From a virus, in IMG/VR virus record IMGVR_UViG_3300031857_000005, positions 124,001 through 188,000 of that record: 64,000 nucleotides of DNA; one strand, given 5' to 3'. The position numbers and the translations under genes are program-made. Under the pieces are notes generated by a model. That model saw only the letters and a list, made by a program, of their open reading frames with translations. It had not been told where the DNA came from and did no database searches. The stretch's first letter is position 1; every line of letters begins with the position of its first letter. Below are positions 49,379 through 58,292 of the stretch, in pieces.

Positions 49379-51598
49379 ATGGCACAACAAAATATTAATC
49401 AATATGTATATTCTAAATTACGACTTAACATCGTAAATGAGTGTCAAGATATGTCTTTGGCGTCTGATGAGGTAAATTACAACCAAGAAGTTGTATTTTC
49501 ACCATTTCTTATTGCCCAAACATATGGAAATAAGTTACCAATAAACATAGATATATCGGATACGGATACCGTTCAAAATTTGAATTTATTCTATAAAGAT
49601 TATAATTTCAATAATATTTTTGTTTCTCAAAATTATTATAACCCTGAAAATAAAGATTTGTTATGTTTTTCATCATCAACAGCTTGTGATATAGGATTAA
49701 CGGGAATTGATAATGGGTTGGTAACATCAATGAATGGTGAAGAAATAAATTTCACAAATGGTTTATACGATAACTCATTAAAATTTGAAAGATTATATTT
49801 TGATAGAAGATTTAAGATGTTTCAAACTACTGGATATACTACTGATAATGTTAGATTTTCAGGTATAACCGACAGAACATTGTATGAAGTTGTTAGTAAG
49901 AATGGTCCAACAGGAAAATATCACGAACTATATGGGGGGTTCTATCAAGGATTTTATAGATTGTTTGGTTATGATTATAATATTTTTCCTGAAAGGATGA
50001 ATAAAGGATGGTCGGTTGAGATGTTGTTAAAACCGAGATTGATAGATGAATATTTTCCAAGTACAGGAGAAACTACTCTTAATGAAATTTATCCTGAAAA
50101 TGCTGAAATATTCTTTTATTTTGGTACAAGAGCTGAAAATAAATTTTATCACCACGCAGATGGTTCCCCAAATTGTTTTCCTGAATATAACAGAGTTACA
50201 AATGGGTTAGAAGAATGTGTGCAGACTTGTGCTTGTTGTAATCAACAAATCACAAATAGTAGATGTATATATGTTTACCCACCAAGATCAGAAAATAATC
50301 AACACGATCCTCATTTAAATTATGGATGTGATTTATGTAATGGAAATAAAGATAAAAAATTAACTTGTGGTTGTGACTGTGGTAAACAAGCTTGTGATTT
50401 GTGTGGGTGGGAATGTTTTACTCATCAGTGTGAAAACATAATTACGCCAACACCAACGCCAACACCTGATCCAACACCGACTCCTGATTGTAATAACCCC
50501 ATACCTGTCTGTACTCCAACTTGTACAACTTGCGATACTTGTGACGAATGTGAGAATTGCCCATCAACAGGATTTACTTCAGTTGAGAACACTTGCGAAT
50601 CTAATCCTTTATTTGACTCAATGTCGAATGCGATAGCAATTAAATTATGTGGTAGTAAAAACAATCCTCAAATTGGTGTTAAAATATTTAGATGGACTGG
50701 TAATTGTGAAACCACAGGAACTTGTGTTACAGGACAAACTTATGTTACGGGTTATACAATAGATGAATATTGTTCTCCTGATGGAATATATGATTATTGT
50801 GAAATAGTTAATCCTTTATATTTGTTAGAGGAACATTGGTTCCAAGTAGATGTTGTATGGGAAAGATATACTTGGTTAGATATATGTGATTTATGGTGGA
50901 GAGGTGGTCTTGGGGACATTACCAAATTTGAATACTTAGATTCGTTGGCTAACGATACTACAAAATTAATTAAACCCCCAATTACTCGTGGAACAGAAAT
51001 TGCGGAGAAAATAGAACTTGTTAATTTGGATCAATCTTGGTTAGATGACACCCAATTAAGAATGGGGAGATTAAAAATTTATGTTAATGGAAAAATATTC
51101 TTCAAAATAGAAAATATTGAGGAGATAATACCAAGAGCATTAAGTACGGATAAAGAAAGACAGTTAGGAGTTCCATTTAATATTTCTTGGGGTGGTGGAA
51201 CACAAGGATTAAGGGAAAATTTAACATTCTCGGCTTGTACTGCACTTGACGGAAAATATATACAAGACCCCGAATGTTTCTCAACAGAGTTATTAAACAC
51301 AACATCTTTAGCAGGATTACAAACAAATATATTATTGGAACAAAATTTTGCGGGGACTTTTGAGGGTGGTATATCACAATTTAGAATGTATGTAGAACCT
51401 TTATCGGCACCTGAAGTAAAACATAACTTCTTATTACTTAAAGATACTTTTGATATGTTAAACCCTGATTGTCCTGATTGTAGTACAATTGTTTGTTTAC
51501 CAAATGATTTCACATATGTTTTAGTTGAGTTGGATTTCTTAGTAACTCAAGATTTTTTCTACATTAGAACACAGAATAATGATTATTTCATAGTCTGA
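49379..51598 (+). CDS. Large virion protein with LamG-like domain and Cys-rich middle
   Basis: 739 residues from the ATG at 49379; a longer frame from 49142 would run through both promoters and the divergent gene. The N-terminal 250 residues are beta-rich (MAQQNINQYVYSKLRLNIVN; GWSVEMLLKPRLIDEYFP). A Cys-rich middle (CACCNQQ, CGCDCGKQACDLCGWEC) and a Thr-Pro linker (PTPTPTPDPTPTPD) follow. Near the end, LKIYVNGKIFFKIENIEE, FNISWGGGTQGL and FEGGISQFRMYVEPLSAPEV fit a concanavalin/LamG-type sugar-binding sandwich. Likely an adhesin or fibre-attachment protein that binds surface glycans. Confidence 0.7.
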   Translation: MAQQNINQYVYSKLRLNIVNECQDMSLASDEVNYNQEVVFSPFLIAQTYGNKLPINIDISDTDTVQNLNLFYKDYNFNNIFVSQNYYNPENKDLLCFSSSTACDIGLTGIDNGLVTSMNGEEINFTNGLYDNSLKFERLYFDRRFKMFQTTGYTTDNVRFSGITDRTLYEVVSKNGPTGKYHELYGGFYQGFYRLFGYDYNIFPERMNKGWSVEMLLKPRLIDEYFPSTGETTLNEIYPENAEIFFYFGTRAENKFYHHADGSPNCFPEYNRVTNGLEECVQTCACCNQQITNSRCIYVYPPRSENNQHDPHLNYGCDLCNGNKDKKLTCGCDCGKQACDLCGWECFTHQCENIITPTPTPTPDPTPTPDCNNPIPVCTPTCTTCDTCDECENCPSTGFTSVENTCESNPLFDSMSNAIAIKLCGSKNNPQIGVKIFRWTGNCETTGTCVTGQTYVTGYTIDEYCSPDGIYDYCEIVNPLYLLEEHWFQVDVVWERYTWLDICDLWWRGGLGDITKFEYLDSLANDTTKLIKPPITRGTEIAEKIELVNLDQSWLDDTQLRMGRLKIYVNGKIFFKIENIEEIIPRALSTDKERQLGVPFNISWGGGTQGLRENLTFSACTALDGKYIQDPECFSTELLNTTSLAGLQTNILLEQNFAGTFEGGISQFRMYVEPLSAPEVKHNFLLLKDTFDMLNPDCPDCSTIVCLPNDFTYVLVELDFLVTQDFFYIRTQNNDYFIV

Positions 51599-51600
51599 AA

Positions 51601-51607
51601 TATTTAT
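51601..51607 (+). promoter_or_regulatory. TATTTAT late motif of the large fibre gene
   Basis: TATTTATAGTAAAAAAAC begins within 3 nt of the upstream stop and ends 11 nt before the ATG at 51619. Confidence 0.6.
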
Positions 51608-51618
51608 AGTAAAAAAAC

Positions 51619-54600
51619 ATGGCAAACATTAGAATTACCGATTTAGATTTAGTCCCATTTTCATCAATAACTGTTGATGACGTTTTTCCATTGGTAGATG
51701 TTAGTGGTAATACCACATATAAAATTAATTTAAATCAATTAAGTAATTATTTATCAGGATTTAATAACCGTTGGTACATTGAATCAGGTGAAACAATAAC
51801 CGTAAGAACAAATACTCAAAGTTTTATATATAACGATTTAATTGTTTATGGTAATTTAGTTTTGGAAAATAACTCAAAACTATTTGTTGTTAATGGGAAC
51901 ATTGAACTTATAAGTGGGGGAACAATTTCAAATGATGGGGGAGATATAATTTTAATTGATTTACCTGAATTTGATACCAAAGTTACTGATTTTACATATA
52001 ATGACAATGAATTTACTATATCAAATAATATTGGTAGTTCATATTCAGTTTCACTTAATGAAGTTACAGGTTTAACTGTAAACGGTAATTTTAGTGCAAC
52101 AACAATAAGTGCGTCTACTATTGATTTGTGTGGTACAAATGGAATATTATTTACCGATACCATATCAGGATGTTCCCCAATTAATATTTTAAGTTTTGCA
52201 ATTTTTCACGAAGGGTTAAGTGCCAATACAATTTCTGCAATAACATATCAAAATTTACCTGACAATGTTACTGGATTTTATTTACCATTAAGTGGAGGGA
52301 CAGTTACTGGATCAACAACATTTACTAATGGATTATTGTCAAGTACAATCTCTGCAACAACAATAAGTGGAGGTACTTTTTATGGTGATGGTAGTAACTT
52401 ACTTGGTAGTATAACTGGTGGAACTAATTTAGGTGACGGATTACCAATTTTTAGTAACACTCAAAATAAAAATTTAGAATTTAACTCAATTACTGGAGAC
52501 ACCCTTGATAAAATTTCAACTACTCTTAATTCAAACAAAATTGAAATTGGGATAAATGAACCTAATTTAGATATTTGGCCTTTAGTGGTAAAAGGAAGTA
52601 AGTTGTTAAATGGTGGTGTTTCATATATAAGCGGTTATACTTTTGAGGTAAGTCCTTTAGAATATATAATTGGAGAAACTATATATTCAATAACATCGTC
52701 ATCAACTGTTGTATTGAATTCGGGAGATAGTACATATGATAGGATTGATGTTATTATATCCGACGTTTTTGGGAATACATCTGTAATTCAAGGAACACCA
52801 TCCTTAAATCCCGAAAAACCAAATATAGATGAATTAACCCAACTTGAAATTACATTTATATTGGTACCAGCAAATAGTATTGAACCTGATATAACCACAC
52901 TAATATTATATAATAATAATTTGGGGACACCAACGGAATGGACATTTGGTTCGGTTGGTTCACAACCAACAAGAATAATTTCATCAGCAACTGAAGAAAC
53001 TTACAGTGGATCAACATCTATTAGAGTTAGTGGTGTTACAGGTGCATTTACAACATCTTTTAGATTAACTGGATTAACTACTGTTGACACAACAAATTAT
53101 TCTTCATTACAATTTGCAATAAGAAATTTATCCGCAAACACAACAACAACACAAATAAGATTCAGATTTTTAACATCCACAGGTACTCAAAATGGTAGTG
53201 CTGTTTTTATGAATGCCGCGGGTTCTTCAAACTTTGTCCAATATAATAATACTAACACATCATCATGGCAAGTAATATCAATACCTTTATGGAGATTTTA
53301 TCTAACTAATAATTTTGCACAAATTTTAGAAGTATCATTCAATAGTCCTAATGCAAGATATTATTTTGATTTAATCGAATTGTTAGAGGGTTATTCATCT
53401 TCCCCTCCTGTTAATTCTTGGACGGCAATAAAAGGTGATGGGACAACCACTATTACCGCACCAAACCCAAATGCTACTTTAACAATTTCAGGTGGAACAA
53501 ATATTAGTTCATCAATATCTGGTTCATCTACTGTTGTTCTAAACTTGGATAATAATATTTCACTTAATAGTGTTAGTGCAACAACTATAAGTGGGGGAAC
53601 ATTTTATGGTGATGGTAGTAATCTTACAGGAATTGGTGGTGGAGATAACTTTTTACCATTAAGTGGTGGTACGGTAACAGGTGATACTATTTTTACACAA
53701 AATATTACTGCGAATACCGTTAATAGTTTAAGGTTAGGTATTGGTGGTGGAAACATAAATTCTAATATTTCGTTGGGAACAAATTCACTCCAATCTAATA
53801 CTACAGGATTTGAAAACATTTCTTTTGGTAATCAATCACTCCAAAACAATACAACAGGTGTTAGAAATATTGCAATTGGTTCAAATACTTTACAAGCTAA
53901 CATAACAGGAAATTACAACGTATCATTGGGTAGATATTCACTCCGATGCAATACAACAGGTAGTAACAACGTATCATTGGGTAGATATTCACTCCGATGG
54001 AATACAACGGGTAGTAACAACGTATCATTGGGTGCGTGTTCACTCCTTTGTAACAGTACAGGTACTGCAAATATTGCGTTGGGTCAAAGTTCACTCCAAC
54101 GTAACACAACAGGTTACCGAAACGTATCATTAGGTAGTTATTCACTCTATTCTAACACAACAGGAACTAACAATGTATCGTTGGGTGCAAATTCACTCAT
54201 ATCCAATATCTCAGGATGTTTAAACGTGAGTATAGGTACAAATTCACTCCTATCTAACACAACAGGAGGTAGTAACATATCGATGGGTTTTCAATCACTC
54301 CGTAACAACACAACAGGAACTAACAACATATCGTTAGGTGGGTGTTCACTTTATTGTAACAGTATAGGATGTAACAACGTATCATTGGGTAGATATTCAC
54401 TCCAACGTAACACAACAGGAAATAATAACGTTGCGTTGGGTTACTCCTCACTCCGATGTAACACAACAGGATTATACAACGTATCGTTGGGTCAAAATTC
54501 ACTCCGATTAAACACAACAGGATGTAACAACGTATCGTTGGGATCAAGCTCACTCCAAAATAATACAACAGGTAATCACAACATATCATTGGGTTCAGGT

Positions 54601-56160
54601 TCACTCCTATCCAATATTTCAGGATGTTACAACGTATCGTTAGGTCAAAGTTCACTACTAAACAACACCACAGGATGTAACAACGTATCGTTGGGTAATT
54701 GCTCACTCCGAGGTAACACAACAGGATGTAACAACGTATCGTTAGGTTTGTGTTCACTCCGAGCAAACACTACAGGTAATGGAAATATTGCGTTAGGACA
54801 AGTTTCATTATTTAGTAATACAACTGGTTATCGTAATATTGGTTTAGGTGTAAGTTTAGTTGCAAATACCACAGGGTCTAATAATATAGCCCTTGGGGAT
54901 AATGCATTAGCCTTTAACACAACAGGAAATGGTAATATTGCATTGGGATCAAGATCTTTAAGAAGTAATACAACAGGGTTTTACAACGTCTCTATTGGTT
55001 GCGGTGCAATGTATTGTAGTACAACTAGTAATTTTAATACCGCAATAGGTTTTAGATCGTTATTTTGTAACACAACAGGTACTCGTAATGTTGGGATTGG
55101 TCAACAAACACTTTACGATAATACTACAGGTAATGATAATGTTGCGTTAGGGTATAGAATTTTAAGACGTAACACAACAGGATGTAACAACGTATCGTTA
55201 GGTTCTCTTTCACTATATGGTAATACAGTAGGAAATTACAACGTAGCGTTAGGACAATCTGCTTTACGTTGTAATACTTCAGGTACAACTAATGTTGGAA
55301 TTGGGAGGTGTTCTTTGTGTTTAAATACAACAGGTTCTTACAACGTAGCGTTGGGTCAAAATTCACTCCGATCAAACACAACAGGATGTCTTAATGTTGC
55401 GTTGGGATCATGTTCACTCCAAAACAACACAACAGGATGTTTTAATGTTGCTTTAGGTTTAAGTTCACTCCGATTAAACACAACAGGATGTAACAACGTA
55501 TCGTTGGGACAACTTTCGCTCTTTTCTAACACAACAGGAGCATACAACGTATCGTTGGGTACAGGTTCACTAAACACTAACACAACAGGATGTAACAACG
55601 TATCGTTGGGTAATCGTTCATTAAACTTTAACACAACAGGTTCTGACAACGTATCGTTGGGTAATCGTTCACTCCAATGTAATATTAATGGTGGATCAAA
55701 TGTATCAATAGGAAGGTATTCATTACAATGTAACACTTCGGGAACTTTAAATGTTTCTATAGGAGAAAGGTCAATGAGAAATAATACAACATCTAATTTT
55801 AACATTGCAATGGGTTATAACTCACTTTTTAGTAATTTATCAGGTAATACTAATATAAGTTTGGGTGTACAATCTTTATTTAGTAATAATGTTGGGGCGT
55901 GTAATATTGCAATAGGATTTAAAAGTGCTTGTATTAATACTTCAGGAAATACAAACGTTGTTATAGGATGTGAAGCACAAACGGGTGATTTTTCTAATTC
56001 GGTAATATTAGGTAATAGTGCCACTGCGGGTAATAATAATGAATTTGTGGTAGGTAGTTCAGGAACTCCTTTAGGAACAATAACAACCGAATCGTGCACA
56101 TCAAGTAAAACATGGCAGATAAGAGTCAATGGTAACTTATATAAATTACTATTGGCTTAA
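51619..56160 (+). CDS. Giant repeat tail-fibre/adhesin protein
   Basis: 1513 residues. N-terminus MANIRITDLDLVPFSSITVD is typical of phage fibre attachment domains. Two copies of ATTISGGTFYGDGSNL mark stalk segments. Residues about 450-600 contain a beta-sandwich resembling a carbohydrate-binding module (TYSGSTSIRVSGV ... RYYFDLIELLEG). Residues 727-1456 are 43 tandem units of 17 residues (one of 16), consensus NTTG-x-x-N-V-S-L-G-x-x-S-L-x-x, like the head repeats of trimeric autotransporter adhesins. The last 57 residues (TWQIRVNGNLYKLLLA) cap the fibre. A trimeric fibre that binds host receptors is inferred. Confidence 0.85.
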   Translation: MANIRITDLDLVPFSSITVDDVFPLVDVSGNTTYKINLNQLSNYLSGFNNRWYIESGETITVRTNTQSFIYNDLIVYGNLVLENNSKLFVVNGNIELISGGTISNDGGDIILIDLPEFDTKVTDFTYNDNEFTISNNIGSSYSVSLNEVTGLTVNGNFSATTISASTIDLCGTNGILFTDTISGCSPINILSFAIFHEGLSANTISAITYQNLPDNVTGFYLPLSGGTVTGSTTFTNGLLSSTISATTISGGTFYGDGSNLLGSITGGTNLGDGLPIFSNTQNKNLEFNSITGDTLDKISTTLNSNKIEIGINEPNLDIWPLVVKGSKLLNGGVSYISGYTFEVSPLEYIIGETIYSITSSSTVVLNSGDSTYDRIDVIISDVFGNTSVIQGTPSLNPEKPNIDELTQLEITFILVPANSIEPDITTLILYNNNLGTPTEWTFGSVGSQPTRIISSATEETYSGSTSIRVSGVTGAFTTSFRLTGLTTVDTTNYSSLQFAIRNLSANTTTTQIRFRFLTSTGTQNGSAVFMNAAGSSNFVQYNNTNTSSWQVISIPLWRFYLTNNFAQILEVSFNSPNARYYFDLIELLEGYSSSPPVNSWTAIKGDGTTTITAPNPNATLTISGGTNISSSISGSSTVVLNLDNNISLNSVSATTISGGTFYGDGSNLTGIGGGDNFLPLSGGTVTGDTIFTQNITANTVNSLRLGIGGGNINSNISLGTNSLQSNTTGFENISFGNQSLQNNTTGVRNIAIGSNTLQANITGNYNVSLGRYSLRCNTTGSNNVSLGRYSLRWNTTGSNNVSLGACSLLCNSTGTANIALGQSSLQRNTTGYRNVSLGSYSLYSNTTGTNNVSLGANSLISNISGCLNVSIGTNSLLSNTTGGSNISMGFQSLRNNTTGTNNISLGGCSLYCNSIGCNNVSLGRYSLQRNTTGNNNVALGYSSLRCNTTGLYNVSLGQNSLRLNTTGCNNVSLGSSSLQNNTTGNHNISLGSGSLLSNISGCYNVSLGQSSLLNNTTGCNNVSLGNCSLRGNTTGCNNVSLGLCSLRANTTGNGNIALGQVSLFSNTTGYRNIGLGVSLVANTTGSNNIALGDNALAFNTTGNGNIALGSRSLRSNTTGFYNVSIGCGAMYCSTTSNFNTAIGFRSLFCNTTGTRNVGIGQQTLYDNTTGNDNVALGYRILRRNTTGCNNVSLGSLSLYGNTVGNYNVALGQSALRCNTSGTTNVGIGRCSLCLNTTGSYNVALGQNSLRSNTTGCLNVALGSCSLQNNTTGCFNVALGLSSLRLNTTGCNNVSLGQLSLFSNTTGAYNVSLGTGSLNTNTTGCNNVSLGNRSLNFNTTGSDNVSLGNRSLQCNINGGSNVSIGRYSLQCNTSGTLNVSIGERSMRNNTTSNFNIAMGYNSLFSNLSGNTNISLGVQSLFSNNVGACNIAIGFKSACINTSGNTNVVIGCEAQTGDFSNSVILGNSATAGNNNEFVVGSSGTPLGTITTESCTSSKTWQIRVNGNLYKLLLA
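53797..55986 (+). repeat. 43-unit tandem repeat array, 51 bp per unit
   Basis: In-frame array inside the fibre gene. DNA strings such as gtaacaacgtatcgttgggt and tcactcc recur in most units. Units 3-19 and 31-37 are highly alike at DNA level, while units 20-30 are more diverged and use different Leu and Ser codons, so homogenisation is patchy. It is a coding repeat, not a CRISPR array. Confidence 0.9.
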
Positions 56161-56201
56161 AATATTTTATGTTTATGTTTTAGTTAAATTAATAATATAA
56201 C

Positions 56202-57023
56202 ATGGTACAAAAAATTTTTTTTAACGCATCACTACCGAGAGCAGGATCAACATTACTGCAAAATATTCTAATGCAAAATCCTGATATTTATTCCACACCA
56301 ACTTCTGGTGTTATAGAATTATTATCAACCGCAAGAACATTATATTCTAATGGAGATGCGTTTAAGGCTCAAGATTCTGAAACTATGAAATCAGGATTTA
56401 AAAATTTTTGTAACAAAGGTTTTTTTGGGTTTTATGATGGTGTTACTAATAGACCTTATGTTATGGAAAAAAGTAGAGGTTGGCTTGGATACCAAGATTT
56501 TGTTGAATTTTTTATGGATGAAAAACCTAAAATAATTTGTATGGTTCGTGATTTGAGATCAATATTTTCATCAATGGAAAAAAATTATAGAAAAAATCCT
56601 GATAAAGATCCAAACATTGTTAATACTGTTGAATTAAAAAATATGACAACAACATCAAGGATAGATCATTACTCAATTTCTCCCCCAATCGGACCATCAT
56701 TAGAATGGTTATCGGAGACATTCCAAAGAAAACAAAATAAAGATATACTTTTTATCCGATTTGAGGATTTAACATCAAATCCTGATACTGAACTTAAAAA
56801 GATTTACAACTATTTAGAATTACCTTACTACCAACATGATTTTAATAATGTACAACAACTTACATTTGAGAATGATATAATCCATGGGATTTTTGGTGAT
56901 CACCAAATTAAATCTCAGGTAAAACCTGTTAAAGATGATTACGTTGATATATTAAGTCAAGAAAATTGTGATAGATTAAGACAACATTATGATTGGTTTT
57001 TTAGGACATTTAACTATTTATAA
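56202..57023 (+). CDS. Sulfotransferase family protein
   Basis: 273 residues. PAPS 5'-phosphosulfate loop ASLPRAGSTLLQN (9-21) and 3'-phosphate motif MVRDLRSIFSSM (114-125) with R116 and S120; then FIRFEDLTSNPDTELKKIYN, all typical of the sulfotransferase fold that moves sulfate from PAPS to sugar or amine hydroxyls. The host must supply PAPS. It sits directly after a giant fibre gene and before a GT9-like gene, so sulfation of the phage glycan or fibre is a reasonable guess. The start is at an ATG 41 nt after the fibre stop. Confidence 0.9.
   Translation: MVQKIFFNASLPRAGSTLLQNILMQNPDIYSTPTSGVIELLSTARTLYSNGDAFKAQDSETMKSGFKNFCNKGFFGFYDGVTNRPYVMEKSRGWLGYQDFVEFFMDEKPKIICMVRDLRSIFSSMEKNYRKNPDKDPNIVNTVELKNMTTTSRIDHYSISPPIGPSLEWLSETFQRKQNKDILFIRFEDLTSNPDTELKKIYNYLELPYYQHDFNNVQQLTFENDIIHGIFGDHQIKSQVKPVKDDYVDILSQENCDRLRQHYDWFFRTFNYL
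57015..57021 (+). promoter_or_regulatory. TATTTAT motif overlapping the sulfotransferase end
   Basis: CTATTTATAATATATAA ends at the sulfotransferase stop and lies 29 nt before the ATG at 57051. It is within coding sequence, so it is a weaker candidate. Confidence 0.35.
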
Positions 57024-57050
57024 TATATAAAAAATTAAAAATATAATAAA

Positions 57051-57293
57051 ATGGAAGAAAATATAACACAAGAGCAAATCCAAAACAGTATCAACGCCGC
57101 GTTTGACTCCGTTAATTTAATAAATCAAATGTTAACGTCAGAAAAAACTGATGAAAACAAAAATACTGTAAAAAGAAATTTTGAACATTTGGAAATAATG
57201 TTATCAAAAGATTGGTTTTTAACAAATTTAACTGAACAACAAAAAACGGATATTGATTCTTCAATTGAAGATGGTAAATTGTTTATTTTGTAA
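57051..57293 (+). CDS. Small acidic helical protein, unknown
   Basis: 80 residues, MEENITQEQIQNSINAAFDS then DENKNTVKRNFEHLEIMLSK and a C-terminal helix. No motif recognised. It lies between the sulfotransferase and the GT9-like gene, in the same direction; a chaperone or accessory role for either is possible by position only. Confidence 0.65.
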   Translation: MEENITQEQIQNSINAAFDSVNLINQMLTSEKTDENKNTVKRNFEHLEIMLSKDWFLTNLTEQQKTDIDSSIEDGKLFIL

Positions 57294-57316
57294 TACTATA
57301 AATTATATTTTTTCTT

Positions 57317-58195
57317 ATGGAAGAAAAATATTTGGTTTGGCACATTGAGGGTGGTTTAGGTAAAAATATTGCGGCAACGGCATTATTAAATTCATTAAAA
57401 GAAAAATACAATGATAGAAAAATTGTTGTAGTTGCATCTTATCCCGAAATATTTTTAAACTTACCATCGGTATATAGGGTATACAAATTAGGTTCTACTC
57501 AGTATTTTTATGATGATTATATTAAAGATAAAGATACTATAGTTTTTAAACATGAACCATATTATGAAACACAACATATATTGAAACAAAAACATTTGAT
57601 TTCAAATTGGTGTAACATAATGGGAATAGATTATAATTTTCAATTACCAACTTTAAATTTTAATTTTGTTCAACAAAGGAATGTACTTTCATGGGAAAGA
57701 AGTAAACCTATTTTGGTGATTCAAACAAATGGAGGACATCTTCAGAGTAATCAATCTTATTCTTGGACAAGAGATTTGCCTTATATGATAACTTCTCAAA
57801 TTGCAGAAAAATATAAAGAGACTCATCACATCATACAAGTATGTAAACCAAATTCAATAAAATTACCAAACGCAGAAATTATTGATTATCAAATTCAATC
57901 AATGGATTTGTTTGGATTACTTATTGCAAGTGATAAAAGAATTCTAATTGATTCTTGTTTGCAACACGCATCCGCCGCACTTAATTTACCATCTACTGTG
58001 TTTTGGATTGGTACGTCACCTAAAAACTTTGGTTATTCATTACATAATAATATTATTGCTAATCAACCAACCGATACCACAAAATTAATTGATGGTTATC
58101 TTTTTGACTATTCTTTTGACGGAATAAGTCACGAATGTCCTTATTATAGTTTGGAAGAAATGTTTGACATACCAAATATCTTGGAAAAGATATAA
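57317..58195 (+). CDS. GT9-like (heptosyltransferase-fold) glycosyltransferase
   Basis: 292 residues. The N-terminal HIEGGLGKNIAATALLNSLK and KIVVVASYPEIFLNLPSVYR match the acceptor half of ADP-heptose-type GT-B enzymes; the C-terminal half has LVIQTNGGHLQS and RILIDSCLQHASAALNLPST followed by VFWIGTSP, which is where family 9 enzymes bind the nucleotide-sugar. It is outside the main island and next to the sulfotransferase, so it may act on the fibres or their receptor glycan. Confidence 0.78.
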   Translation: MEEKYLVWHIEGGLGKNIAATALLNSLKEKYNDRKIVVVASYPEIFLNLPSVYRVYKLGSTQYFYDDYIKDKDTIVFKHEPYYETQHILKQKHLISNWCNIMGIDYNFQLPTLNFNFVQQRNVLSWERSKPILVIQTNGGHLQSNQSYSWTRDLPYMITSQIAEKYKETHHIIQVCKPNSIKLPNAEIIDYQIQSMDLFGLLIASDKRILIDSCLQHASAALNLPSTVFWIGTSPKNFGYSLHNNIIANQPTDTTKLIDGYLFDYSFDGISHECPYYSLEEMFDIPNILEKI

Positions 58196-58271
58196 CCCGT
58201 TAAAAATCATTTTTTTATTTACTTTTTAAAATTAATTTCTGTATCTATCAGACAATTCTCTATTGGATAGA

Positions 58272-58278
58272 TATTTAT
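58272..58278 (+). promoter_or_regulatory. TATTTAT late motif of the second fibre gene
   Basis: GATATTTATTGTAAAAACTAATA lies 14 nt before the ATG at 58293. An 8-bp inverted repeat (58242-58249 with 58266-58273) overlaps its 5' side. Confidence 0.6.
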
Positions 58279-58292
58279 TGTAAAAACTAATA

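Noticed and set aside
53797-55986. CRISPR-like array
   Set aside because: The repeats are contiguous, in frame, 51 bp, with no unique spacers of constant size and no cas genes nearby.
53797-55986. Diversity-generating retroelement variable region
   Set aside because: No reverse transcriptase or template repeat is visible in the window and variation is not concentrated at A-derived positions.
53604-56129. Antisense ORFs opposite the fibre repeats (several of 70-150 codons)
   Set aside because: They are mirror frames of the 51-bp coding repeat; their periodic sequences follow from the repeat, with no start signals.
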